In this document: positions 9,281-17,900 of the stretch, piece after piece | How positions within the stretch are numbered: position 1 is the stretch's first letter | Layout: each line of letters opens with the position of its first letter | Notes under the pieces: model-generated | Seen by the model: only the letters and a program-made list of their open reading frames with translations | Database searches by the model: none | Told to the model about the DNA's origin: nothing | Source of the DNA: CAJFUR01 sp904420575 | GTDB lineage: Bacteria > Actinomycetota > Coriobacteriia > Coriobacteriales > Eggerthellaceae | Direction of reading: 5' to 3' | Assembly: GCA_965119745.1 (NCBI GenBank) | Contig: OZ221973.1 | Location: forward strand, 1,488,001 to 1,552,000 | DNA length: 64,000 bases | Program-made: the position numbers and the translations under genes

Positions 9281-9911
9281 GGCGCGCGGCATCACCTATG
9301 CGCATCCCGGCGCGCGCGAGCCGCTGTACCGCGACTTCGACTTGGCCGTGGGGCCTGGAGAACGCGTGGCCTTGAGCGCGCCCTCGGGCTTCGGCAAGAC
9401 GACGCTCTGCCGGCTGCTCGCCGGCTACGAGCGGCCGCAAGCCGGAGAGATCCTGGTGGACGGCGCGCCGCTGCCGAAGCGCGGAACATGCCCGGTCCAG
9501 CTGATCCTGCAGCATCCCGAGGCGGCCGTCGACCCGCGCATGCGCATGGAGCGGACGCTGGCCGAGGCGGGCGAGGTGCCGCAAGGCCTCCTGGACGACC
9601 TGGGCATCCAGAAGAGATGGCTTACGCGGTTCCCGCACGAGCTTTCGGGCGGCGAGCTGCAGCGCTTCTGCATCGCCCGCGCGCTCATGGCGAACCCGCG
9701 CTACCTGGTGGCCGACGAGATCTCCACCATGCTCGACGCCGTCACGCAGGCCCAGATCTGGCGGTTCCTGGTGACCGAAACGAAGAAGCGCGACGTGGGC
9801 CTCGTGTTCGTTTCGCATTCTCCCGCGCTGGCCGAACGCATTGCCACGCGCACCATCGACCTGGGCGCAGCGGGTATTCAGCCTTCTTCGAAGGGCCCTG
9901 CCGACTGCTGA
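9273..9911 (+). CDS. ABC transporter ATP-binding protein, DppF/NikE type
   Basis: The second ATPase of the importer has 212 residues, shorter than typical DppF/NikE proteins (about 260-330). Walker A is APSGFGKT (36-43) with Ala in place of the first Gly; the signature LSGGELQRFCIARAL and Walker B YLVADEISTMLDA follow, then FVSHSPALAERIA. ATG 9273 is chosen because AAGGAGG at 9261-9267 precedes it and the gene then overlaps the previous stop by 8 bases; the open frame continues upstream to 9195 without such support. The final 17 codons lie in a 72-bp-period duplication that continues past the stop, so the C-terminus may have been altered by repeat expansion. Confidence 0.88.
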   Translation: MLEARGITYAHPGAREPLYRDFDLAVGPGERVALSAPSGFGKTTLCRLLAGYERPQAGEILVDGAPLPKRGTCPVQLILQHPEAAVDPRMRMERTLAEAGEVPQGLLDDLGIQKRWLTRFPHELSGGELQRFCIARALMANPRYLVADEISTMLDAVTQAQIWRFLVTETKKRDVGLVFVSHSPALAERIATRTIDLGAAGIQPSSKGPADC

Positions 9912-9977
9912 GGTGCCGCGGATCCCGTCGACATGGGCGCAGCGGGCATCCGACCTTCTTCGAAAGGCCTCTCCGAC
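9856..9977. repeat. Two-copy direct repeat with 72-bp period spanning the end of the ATPase gene
   Basis: About 50 bases at 9856-9905, including the last codons and stop region of the ATPase gene, recur at 9928-9977 with about ten changes. The shared core is TGGGCGCAGCGGG followed by CCTTCTTCGAA. The second copy lies outside the gene. Confidence 0.8.
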
Positions 9978-10112
9978 CGCCAAGGCGTCTCCGAAAGCTG
10001 CCGTCGCGCCCTGCCACGCCGCTGGGTCCCGGTCTGGCCGCTTCGGCTTCCCCGAAGGCCGCTGCAGACCGCCGGGACAGCGTGGGATGCTGCCCGGCTC
10101 GGGCGCAGAGGA

Positions 10113-10237
10113 CAATTTTTTCCGGATATGCGAGTCGCATCGGCTTGCCGAGGTGTGTTTTCGCCGCAAAATGCAGAAAAATCCCGACAAAAGCCCCGTC
10201 GGTGCGCCGTCATGACTCGCATATCCGGAAAAAATTG
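10113..10237. repeat. Long intergenic inverted repeat, 24-bp perfect arms around a 77-nt loop
   Basis: Arms at 10113-10136 and 10214-10237 are exact reverse complements. Each has a run of six T (or A) next to CCGGATATGCGAGTC. The 77-nt loop carries no gene and no target-site duplication is visible at the edges. It lies in an 816-base gene-free gap (9912-10727) and resembles the element at 34872-35000, which has the same loop length. Confidence 0.85.
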
Positions 10238-10308
10238 CAGAAACCACGCCTGTCCATGCGCCGACGCCCGTCGAAACCTATCGAAGCCCGCAGAAGCCGC
10301 CGTCAAAA

Positions 10309-10361
10309 CCGCGCCGAAGCCCTCTGAAACCAGGCCTGCCGCGCCGAAGCCCTCTGAAACC
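10309..10361. repeat. Tandem 23-bp repeat, 30-bp period
   Basis: The 23 bases at 10309-10331 (core GCGCCGAAGCCCTCTGAAAC) recur exactly at 10339-10361. Looser copies of GAACC/GTACCGCC motifs follow to about 10400. The rest of the gap up to the modA promoter shows no gene. Confidence 0.75.
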
Positions 10362-10639
10362 GTGCAGCCCTTGGCCGTACCGCCGAACCGCCGTACCGCA
10401 GAACCACGCCGAGGCTCGCCGAAAACCGTGCTCCGCCACGCTACTCCCTTCGCGTCCCGCCGTACCGGTTGCCGCCGAGCCCTGTGCCGCTTCCGGCCTC
10501 TGGGAGCATCCGTCCCATGCGATCCTGCGCATCGCGAGCAGGCGCTTTTCGTGCATATGCGGGGGTCCGCGCTGACTTCGCGCAGGCAATTCATTGGTGC
10601 GGCCCGGCATATTTATCCGCCAACCGGTATAAATTTTCT

Positions 10640-10668
10640 TTGACTATATCCTTGAAAATGCATATTAT
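10640..10668 (+). promoter_or_regulatory. Predicted sigma-70-type promoter of modABC
   Basis: TTGACT at 10640-10645 and TATTAT at 10663-10668 are separated by exactly 17 bases in an AT-rich island, about 55 bases before the modA start. A weak dyad (GGTATA at 10626-10631 with TATATC at 10645-10650) overlaps the -35 and could be a regulator site; I cannot assign it to ModE. Confidence 0.75.
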
Positions 10669-10727
10669 TGTTGTCGGCGCATAGATAGTCTTCTACGGCC
10701 GAGGGAATGGGAACCAGGAGGAATCAC

Positions 10728-11645
10728 ATGAAGAAACGTACGCGCATCGTGCTCGCATCCGTGCTGGCGTTGTCGCTTGTCGGCGCATTCGCGCTGTTCG
10801 GGTGCTCGAGCGGGGATCAGAAAGCGGAAGAGCCCCAACAGCAGCAACAGGAGCCTCAGCAGCAGAGCGAAGGACACGAGGCGGTGGAGTTGCAGCTGTT
10901 CGCCGCGAACTCGTTGTCCAAGGCCATGGACGCCGTCCAGGCGCTCTACGTGCAGGACCACGACTGGGTCACGTTCAAGGACACGCAGTACCTGTCCTCG
11001 GGCGAGCTGAACGAACAGCTGGCCGGTGGTGCGTACGCCGACGTGCTGATCAGCGCCTCGAAGGCCAAGATGGACGAGGCCGTGGATGCCGGGTACGTGG
11101 ACGCCGCCATGCGTTTCGACATGTTCAAGAACGACCTGGTGATGGTAGTGGGAGAGAATTCCGAACTGGCCGACAAGGACTTCACGCTCGAGGACATCGC
11201 CACGGGCGACTACACCGTGGCCGTGGGCGACGACTCCGTGCCTGCGGGCAACTACGCCAACCAGGCGCTTTCGACCGTGGGCTGCTATGTGGACGCGTCG
11301 GGCAAGTCGGGCTCGGACATTTCGGGCAAGGAAGGCAGCTATGACGGCACGCCGCTCGAAGGCAAGGTCAACCTGCAGAGCTCGGTCGGCAACGTCTGCA
11401 AACAGGCCGAATCGGGCGCCGTGGACGTCGCGTTCGTGTACAGCTCGGACGTCTACCGTTTCGGCGGCGTGAAAGTGGTGGGCAAGGTTCCGGCCGACAC
11501 GCACAAGAACATCGTGTACCCCTGCTCCATCTGCACGGATTCCACGAACGCCGAAGCGGCTGCGGAATTCATCGAATGGGCGACCACCGATCCCGAGGCT
11601 CTCAAGACGTGGCAGGAGTGGGGCTTCGAGCTGGTGACCGACTAA
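10728..11645 (+). CDS. modA: Molybdate-binding lipoprotein ModA
   Basis: This 305-residue extracellular lipoprotein binds molybdate (or tungstate) for the ModBC importer. A Sec lipoprotein signal (MKKRTRIVLASVLALSLVGA) ends in lipobox LFGC with Cys 26, followed by a Gln-rich linker (EEPQQQQQEPQQQ). The mature part has the ModA signatures: LFAANSLSKAMDAV, the ADVLISASKAKMDEA loop, FKNDLVMVV, and the late VDVAFVYSSDVYR and ADTHKNIVYPCSI. AGGAGG at 10716-10721 selects ATG 10728 rather than the ATG at 10707. The next gene is the permease, 163 bases away behind a strong hairpin, so modA is probably expressed above modB and modC. Confidence 0.93.
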   Translation: MKKRTRIVLASVLALSLVGAFALFGCSSGDQKAEEPQQQQQEPQQQSEGHEAVELQLFAANSLSKAMDAVQALYVQDHDWVTFKDTQYLSSGELNEQLAGGAYADVLISASKAKMDEAVDAGYVDAAMRFDMFKNDLVMVVGENSELADKDFTLEDIATGDYTVAVGDDSVPAGNYANQALSTVGCYVDASGKSGSDISGKEGSYDGTPLEGKVNLQSSVGNVCKQAESGAVDVAFVYSSDVYRFGGVKVVGKVPADTHKNIVYPCSICTDSTNAEAAAEFIEWATTDPEALKTWQEWGFELVTD

Positions 11646-11757
11646 CGAGCGGGTTCGCCGTCCAGCAGGTGAAAGCTCCGGGCGCGGCGCTCCGCGGCGA
11701 GCTAGGTTTCGCGCTGGTTGTCGGCTGACGTCTGCCACGCATACGGTATCATGATCG

Positions 11758-11791
11758 GGAAAGGATGGGCGGAGAGGCGCCCATCCTTTCC
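11758..11791. terminator. Strong hairpin between modA and modB
   Basis: A perfect 13-bp stem (GGAAAGGATGGGC with GCCCATCCTTTCC) closes an 8-base loop. No T-tract follows, so it more likely attenuates or protects the modA transcript than fully terminates it. It ends 17 bases before the modB start. Confidence 0.7.
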
Positions 11792-11808
11792 GCGCGATAA
11801 GGATTGCC

Positions 11809-13485
11809 ATGAGAATCTTGTCCATCGACCGGGCGAAGCAGAAAGCGAAGGGGCCGTCGCACGGTGGCAGTCCCGCAAGAGGGCGCAACCGGATCCACGC
11901 CGGTTCGTCGACGCCTGATGGCAGCCGGCTTTCGCCGACGCCTTCCCTCGCGTCCGGCATCTTCGGGGCCGCCTATGCGCGCGCCGCGACTTCGCACGCC
12001 TTTGCGTCCGACATCTCCCAGACCGTCTTCGTGCTCGGTTCCCTGTCAATCCCCGCTGCCGTGCGGACGCATGCGCGCGCGGCCTTTGCGGCTTTCGTGC
12101 TGGTTGCGGTTTTGCTTGCCGGCTTTCCGTCCACCGCCCTCGCCGCCTCGGACGCCGCCGACCCCGCATCCGCCCAGGGCGCTCCCGCAACCGGCGCTTC
12201 CGCCGCCGCCCAGGACGCTTCCGCCGCCGACGGCACCGTCCAGGTGGCGGCCGACGGAGCGGAGGCGACCATGGAAGGCAGCCCCTTCGCGCTCACGTCC
12301 TTTTCCCGCTCCCAGGTGGGCAGCAACGGCGAGGCGGGCGAAGGCTACCCGGGCTATCGCTACTACGTCGCCGGCGAGCCCGGCAGCCTGGTGGCCATCG
12401 CTTCCGAAGGCCTGACGGTCGTCTACGTTCCCCCCGAGGCCGCACGCGACGTCGGCTTCGACGCCGGGTCGTCCGAAAGCCGCGCCTTCCTGAAGCGTTT
12501 GCTCGTGGCCCTTGACGCCGCCAACGCGAAGGGCGGCGAGGCGCTGACGGCGGAGGGGGAGTGGTTGTTCACCGGAGAGCCGGAGCTGGAGCAAAACGGG
12601 GTGGTCTACCGTTTCGACCAGGAGTTCAAGCCGGGCCAGTTCTATGCCTGCGTGATCGGCGCGGACGGCTCCGACGTGACCGATCCCGCCAACCCGGCCT
12701 ACGTGGCGCTCTCCCATGCCGACACGGCGCTCGTGGTGCCGTCCTCTCAGGTGCAGGTGGCGGCCGAGCCCACCGGCATCGATGCGTTCGTGGCCTTTCT
12801 CGAAGGGATCGACCTGAGTCCTCTGTGGGTCACGCTCAAGACCACCGGCACGGCCATCGTGTTCATCTTCGTGCTGGGCCTGGCCGCCGCGTACTTCAGC
12901 CTGCGCATCCCCGCGCGGGCGCAGGACATCGCGGATTCCATCTTCACCATCCCCATGGTGCTGCCGCCTACTGTGTGCGGCTTCCTGCTGCTGCTCGCGT
13001 TCGGACGCAACACGGCGCTCGGGCAGTGGTTCATCGACATCGGGTTCCCGCTCATCTTCAGCTGGCAGGCCACGGTCGTTGCCGCCGTGGTGGTGGCGTT
13101 CCCGCTCATGTACCGCAGCGCGCGCGGCGCCTTCGAGAACCTGGATCCGAACATGCTCGATGCGGCGCGCACGCTCGGGTGGTCGAACCGCAAGATATTC
13201 TTCAAGCTCATGCTGCCGTTGTCGTGGTCGTCCATCGCGGCCGGCACGGTGCTCGCGTTCGCCCGCGCGCTCGGCGAGTTCGGCGCGACGCTGTTTCTGG
13301 CCGGCAACTACCTGGGTATCACGCGCACCATCCCCGTCGCCATCTACTTCGAATGGATGAACGGCAACACCGACGTGGCCATCTTCTGGACGGTCGTCAT
13401 CATGGCGTTCAGCTTCGTCGTCATCCTGTTCATCAACCTGTGGAGCAGACGTACGACGAAGTACCGCAGGAAGGTGGAAGGATGA
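11809..13485 (+). CDS. modB: Molybdate ABC transporter permease ModB with large N-terminal exported domain
   Basis: The last 220 residues or so of this 558-residue protein are a normal ModB permease: LWVTLKTTGTAIVFIFVLGL, then SIFTIPMVLPPTVCGFLLLLAFG, and the EAA loop DAARTLGWSNRKIFFKLMLP followed by ALGEFGATLFLAGN. ModB proteins are usually about 225 residues. Here about 335 residues precede it: roughly 85 polar residues, a hydrophobic signal-anchor (AAFAAFVLVAVLLAGFPSTALA), an Ala-rich linker, and a globular segment of about 190 residues that I do not recognise. That segment probably lies outside the membrane. AAGGA at 11798-11802 supports ATG 11809, although a start nearer the signal-anchor is possible. 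modC follows after 43 bases. Confidence 0.88.
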   Translation: MRILSIDRAKQKAKGPSHGGSPARGRNRIHAGSSTPDGSRLSPTPSLASGIFGAAYARAATSHAFASDISQTVFVLGSLSIPAAVRTHARAAFAAFVLVAVLLAGFPSTALAASDAADPASAQGAPATGASAAAQDASAADGTVQVAADGAEATMEGSPFALTSFSRSQVGSNGEAGEGYPGYRYYVAGEPGSLVAIASEGLTVVYVPPEAARDVGFDAGSSESRAFLKRLLVALDAANAKGGEALTAEGEWLFTGEPELEQNGVVYRFDQEFKPGQFYACVIGADGSDVTDPANPAYVALSHADTALVVPSSQVQVAAEPTGIDAFVAFLEGIDLSPLWVTLKTTGTAIVFIFVLGLAAAYFSLRIPARAQDIADSIFTIPMVLPPTVCGFLLLLAFGRNTALGQWFIDIGFPLIFSWQATVVAAVVVAFPLMYRSARGAFENLDPNMLDAARTLGWSNRKIFFKLMLPLSWSSIAAGTVLAFARALGEFGATLFLAGNYLGITRTIPVAIYFEWMNGNTDVAIFWTVVIMAFSFVVILFINLWSRRTTKYRRKVEG

Positions 13486-13528
13486 CGGGGAAGGGAAGAA
13501 AAGGCAACCTGCAGGGTAGGAGTACGTT

Positions 13529-14641
13529 GTGAGCCTTGAAGTCGACATAAAGAAGCGGTTCTCGTCGTTCCAGCTGGACGTGACGTTCGAGGCAAAAGAC
13601 GAGACGTTGGGTTTCCTGGGGGCCTCAGGCTGTGGAAAGAGTCTCACCATGCGCTGCATCGCCGGCATCGAGACGCCCGACGAGGGGCGCATCGTGGTGA
13701 ACGGCCAGGTGTTCTTCGACTCGGAGCGCCGGATCAACCTCAAGCCGCAACAGCGCAAGACGGCGCTGCTGTTCCAGAACTACATGCTGTTCCCTAACCT
13801 GACGGTGGCCGAGAACGTGGGCGCCGGCATCGGCAAGGACGTGGCGCGCGCCGAACGCGACGACATCGTGCAGCGCGAGCTCAAGCGGTTCGGCCTGCAG
13901 GGTTTCGACGGGCGCTATCCGGCCCAGCTTTCCGGCGGCCAGCAGCAGCGCGTGGCCTTGGCGCGCATGCTGGCGGCGCGCCCGGGCATCCTCATGCTGG
14001 ACGAGCCGTTCAGCGCGCTGGACGCGCACCTCAAAGGCGTGCTGGAGCAGAACCTGGTGAGCCTGTTCGACGCCTACGACGGCACCATACTCTACGTCAG
14101 CCACGACATCGACGAGGCGTTGCGCTTCTGCGACCGCATCGCCGTGGTGGAAGACGGCCACATCATGGAGGTGGGCACGGGGGACGACCTGGTGAACCGC
14201 CCGCAGTCGCTGGCGGGCGTCAAACTTTCGGGCTGCAAGAACGCCACGCCCGCCGTCTGTGCGGGGAAGCATCTGGTGCGTCTGCCGAAGTGGGGCGTGG
14301 AGGCGTCCACCGCAGCCGAGGTGCCGTCCGACGTGACCCACCTGGGCGTGCGCGCCTTCTTCCTCGAACGCGCGGAAGGCCCTGGGCAGAACTGCTACCG
14401 CGTCCGCGTCGACCGCGTGAGCGATTCGCGGTTCGACCGCACCGTCCTGCTCGGCTTCGTCGACCGCGCCGAAGACGAGGTGCCCACCGTCGATGCCGAC
14501 GAGGACGAGATGAAGTATCTGCACCAGCATCTGTTCTGGCGCGTGGACAAGCTGAAGACCCCGGCCGATCTGCTGCCGTACGAAGGCGAGGAGCTGTGGG
14601 TGCGCATCCCGCCCGACAAGGTGTATCTGGTCTCGCGCTGA
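13529..14641 (+). CDS. modC: Molybdate ABC transporter ATP-binding protein ModC
   Basis: This 370-residue ATPase drives molybdate import with ModB. It has Walker A GASGCGKS, the Q-loop FQNYMLFPNLTVAENV, the signature LSGGQQQRVALAR, Walker B ILMLDEPFSALDAHL and the switch region LYVSHDIDEAL. The remaining 130 residues form a C-terminal regulatory region that I cannot assign firmly to the usual TOBE fold. The start is GTG at 13529 with TAGGAG upstream, giving the normal MSLEVDIKKRF beginning. It closes the modABC operon; no clear T-tract terminator follows before the next promoter. Confidence 0.93.
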   Translation: MSLEVDIKKRFSSFQLDVTFEAKDETLGFLGASGCGKSLTMRCIAGIETPDEGRIVVNGQVFFDSERRINLKPQQRKTALLFQNYMLFPNLTVAENVGAGIGKDVARAERDDIVQRELKRFGLQGFDGRYPAQLSGGQQQRVALARMLAARPGILMLDEPFSALDAHLKGVLEQNLVSLFDAYDGTILYVSHDIDEALRFCDRIAVVEDGHIMEVGTGDDLVNRPQSLAGVKLSGCKNATPAVCAGKHLVRLPKWGVEASTAAEVPSDVTHLGVRAFFLERAEGPGQNCYRVRVDRVSDSRFDRTVLLGFVDRAEDEVPTVDADEDEMKYLHQHLFWRVDKLKTPADLLPYEGEELWVRIPPDKVYLVSR

Positions 14642-14765
14642 GCCCTTGCCTCGGAGCGGGGGGCTAGAGGGCCCGATCTGCCTCGGCGCCATCATTCTGC
14701 TCCCCAACCCTCTCCGAAAGCTCCGATCGCTCTCCAAGCCCTTGCCCTCTGCCCTCAAATCATTG

Positions 14766-14794
14766 TTGACGGAGGCCTGTCCTATACCTATGAT
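14766..14794 (+). promoter_or_regulatory. Predicted promoter of the surface-protein gene
   Basis: TTGACG (14766-14771) and TATGAT (14789-14794) are spaced by exactly 17 bases. The predicted transcript would have an untranslated leader of about 165 bases before ATG 14966. Confidence 0.78.
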
Positions 14795-14804
14795 GAGACT
14801 GTCC

Positions 14805-14876
14805 ATACGGCGACTCGGCCGTATTTCGGCAGGGGTATCCGCCGCCCGCGATCGAGCGGGGGAGGAAGGCCGAAAT
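14805..14876 (+). promoter_or_regulatory. Structured 5' leader RNA (possible riboswitch or attenuator)
   Basis: Two nested/adjacent stems are visible. ATACGGC (14805-14811) pairs with GCCGTAT (14818-14824). ATTTCGGC (14823-14830) pairs with GCCGAAAT (14869-14876) and encloses a CCCGC/GCGGG hairpin (14845-14860). The first two stems share bases 14823-14824, and a CCCCTTTTT run follows at 14878-14886. I do not recognise a known riboswitch consensus. No gene lies in the 324-base gap 14642-14965. Confidence 0.5.
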
Positions 14877-14965
14877 GCGCCCCTTTTTGCCGCGAGCAGA
14901 GGATGATCGTTCGATTGCAAGAGCATGCAAGCATGACGTAATGGCACATGGGGAAGGCAGAGCAT

Positions 14966-17900
14966 ATGAAGGGAACGACGAAGGCCGGCCGGGCGCTGGC
15001 CGTTGTTTTGTCGCTGGTCATGGTGGTTTCGCTGAACGCGCCTATGGCCGCATGGGGCGATGTCGACGGTCTGCCGGCGGATGCCGGAAACGGCACGGCG
15101 TACATGCCGCAGGGAACCGAGGACACGCAGCCGGGCGACGCGTTGGGCACGCCTGACGCGCAAGGTTCCGACACCGGATCGCCCTCGAGCGGGTCCGACG
15201 CGCCGGACCTGGACGGGCAGCAGCCCGGCGTGCGGAACCAGGCGATCCAGACGCCCGACGCGAACGGGAACGAAACTTCCGGATCTTCGGAGGGCCAGGC
15301 CGTCGATGCGACCAACGGACCCGTCGGGACGAGCAGAAGCACAACGGCGGGCGCGATCGAGGTCTGGCGAGGATACCTGTCTAGCACCTCGGACGCCGAC
15401 AAGGTCGGTTCCTATGCCTCGCTCGGCGAAGCCGTGCAGGCCGCGGCGGCTCTCGAAAGCACCGCCAAACTCGTGTACGTGCGCTCCGACTACACTCTCG
15501 AGGAAGACGTCGTCCTTCCTACTGGGGTCACGCTCTACGTCTACGGCGAAGGGTATTCAGAAGGCGATCTCGGTGCCGTCCTGACCGTTCCTGCGGGCAA
15601 GACGCTCTCGGTGGAAGCGACCAGCAAGAACCTGAACGTGATGAAAAACTCGACGCTTGCGGTCGAAGAAGGCGGCACGGTCCTGCTCGAGGGCGGAAGC
15701 TACAAGGCAAGTGCGCAATTAGGCTGCGTATCCGTGCAGCTAGGCGCGACCCTGACCGGCACGTTGTCCGTTCCTGCCGGAAAGGTGCTCTTCAACGCCG
15801 CGAACAAGTATTACTACGCGGGCGACCAAAGCGCCATCGTGGCGCAGGTGTCCAACGACGGCGTGCCCGGAAGGGCCTTCGTGCTTTCGTCGCTCGCGAA
15901 CTTCGTTCCCCAGAATGGCGACACTCTCACGCTGTTGGCCGACCAAAGCGAAGTCTCTCTGGGCGTCGGTGCGAGCGACGTGACGATCGATCTCGGCGGC
16001 AAGGTGCTTTCGGGAAGGACGGGCAAGACTTCCGCCGTCATCACGGCATCGGGCACCAATCTGAACGTGAAGCGGGGGACCATCAAGGCTGCGGACAAGA
16101 ACGAAGCGGCCATCGCGATCTCGGCTGGAGCCAACGCCATCGTCGCGTCTGACGCAACCATTGAGGGCGGCCAGACTCTGGGCGTGTTCCTGAAGAGCCC
16201 CCGCGCCTCCCTCGTCGTCGAAGGCTCGATTTCAAGCACGTCGAACTACGCCATTTCCGGCAACGGCAACGGCGATTCCGACGACACGTCCATCACGGTC
16301 AAGGAAGGCGCGAGCATCAAATCCGAAGGCGCCACGGCAATCTATCATCCCCAGATCGGCGAGCTGACCATCGAAGGCGGGTCCATCTCCGGCACGACCG
16401 GCGTGGAGATGCGCTCCGGCTCGCTGACGATGACGGGTGGCGAGGTCAAGGGCACCGGTGCGTTCGCCGAGAGCGCGAACGACGGCGGGCCCACCACGAC
16501 CGGCGTCGGCATCGCCGTCGTGCAGCACGTGACGCTGCACGACCTGAGCGTGTCCATCGAGGGCGGCACGGTCGCGGGAACGAAGAACGCCGTGCGCCAG
16601 AAGACGCTCGTAACCGACACGAGCGCGGTGGACAAGGTCAAGCTGAGCATATCCGGCGGCACGTTCACGTGCGACGGCACGGCTTCCGACGCGGCCTCCG
16701 TGTACAGCGAGAACTGCACGGGCTTCGTCGCGGGCGGCACGTACGTGGGCGATCCCCTCGCCTACCTCGCGCAGGGCTGCACCTCCCATGCGAACGCCGA
16801 CGGCACGTACACCGTGTCGCAGCCGACCGCATCGGTGGCGGCGAGCGACGGCACGGCCGTCTCGTACGGCACCTTCGCGGAGGCATGGGCGGCCGCGACG
16901 GACGGCAGCACCCTCACGCTGCTCGCCGACGCCGCCTTGTCCGACGAGGCCGTGCTGGACGGCAAGCGCTCCGTCACCTTCGATCTCAACGGGTTCAACG
17001 TCGTCTTCGGCAAGGCCGGCACGATCAGTATCACAGAGGGCGAACTGAACGTGATCAACTCGGTCCCGGGCAAGGGCGGCACGATCAGCGCAGTGGAAGA
17101 GGGCTCGAAAGCGCCCTTCGGCGTCACCGGCAACACCGATGCCGCCACCTGGAGCAAGGTTTCCACGAAGTCGAAGCTGACCATCGGCGCAGGCGTGACG
17201 GTGGAGACGTGGGCGTCTGCGGTCGCAATCCAAGGCAAGGGCGCGACCCTCGACGTGCACGGCACGCTGCACGGCACGTATCTGCACGCCGCCATCCAGG
17301 GAAACGGCACGGTGAACGCCACCACCAACAACGGAGGAACCACCGCCACCGTGTACGAGGGCGCGGTCGTCGAAAGCGGCACCGGCATCTTCTGGCCGCA
17401 GTCGGGCACGCTGACCATCAAGGGCGGAACGGTCAAGGGCGCCTACACGGGCATCGAGATGCGTGCCGGCACGCTCACCATGTCCGGCGGCGAGGTGGTC
17501 GGCAACGGCCCCGAGCTCGTCGTCAATGCGAGTGATAACGGCTCGACGACCGACGGCGCCGGCATCGCGGTCGCCCAGCACACGACGAAGCTGCCGGTCA
17601 AGGTCACCGTCACCGGCGGCAAGGTGTCGGGCTATGCAGCGCTTTACGAGAGTAACCCGCAAAAGAACGACGCCGATTCCATAAAGCAGGTGAAACTCTA
17701 TCTCAACGGCGGGACCTTCACCGCCATCAACGGTGGGACCGAGGCGGTCTACAGCGAGGACTGCACGAAGTTCGTCAACAACGGCACGTTCTCGAGCGAC
17801 GTGTCGCGCTACTGCATGGATTATCGCGTCGTGAGCAAGAACGAGGACGGCACCTACACCATCGTGGCCGACCAATACGCCACGGTGGAGAATCCTGGCG

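Noticed and set aside
10113..10237. Miniature transposable element (MITE) interpretation of the 24-bp inverted repeat
   Set aside because: No flanking target-site duplication and no terminal transposase-type motif is visible; kept only as an inverted repeat of unknown nature.
10626..10650. ModE operator at the modA promoter
   Set aside because: Only a weak six-base dyad is present and it does not match the ModE consensus I know well enough to claim it.
14805..14876. Cyclic di-GMP riboswitch upstream of the adhesin
   Set aside because: I cannot find the conserved GEMM-type sequence elements; only generic stem structure is visible.
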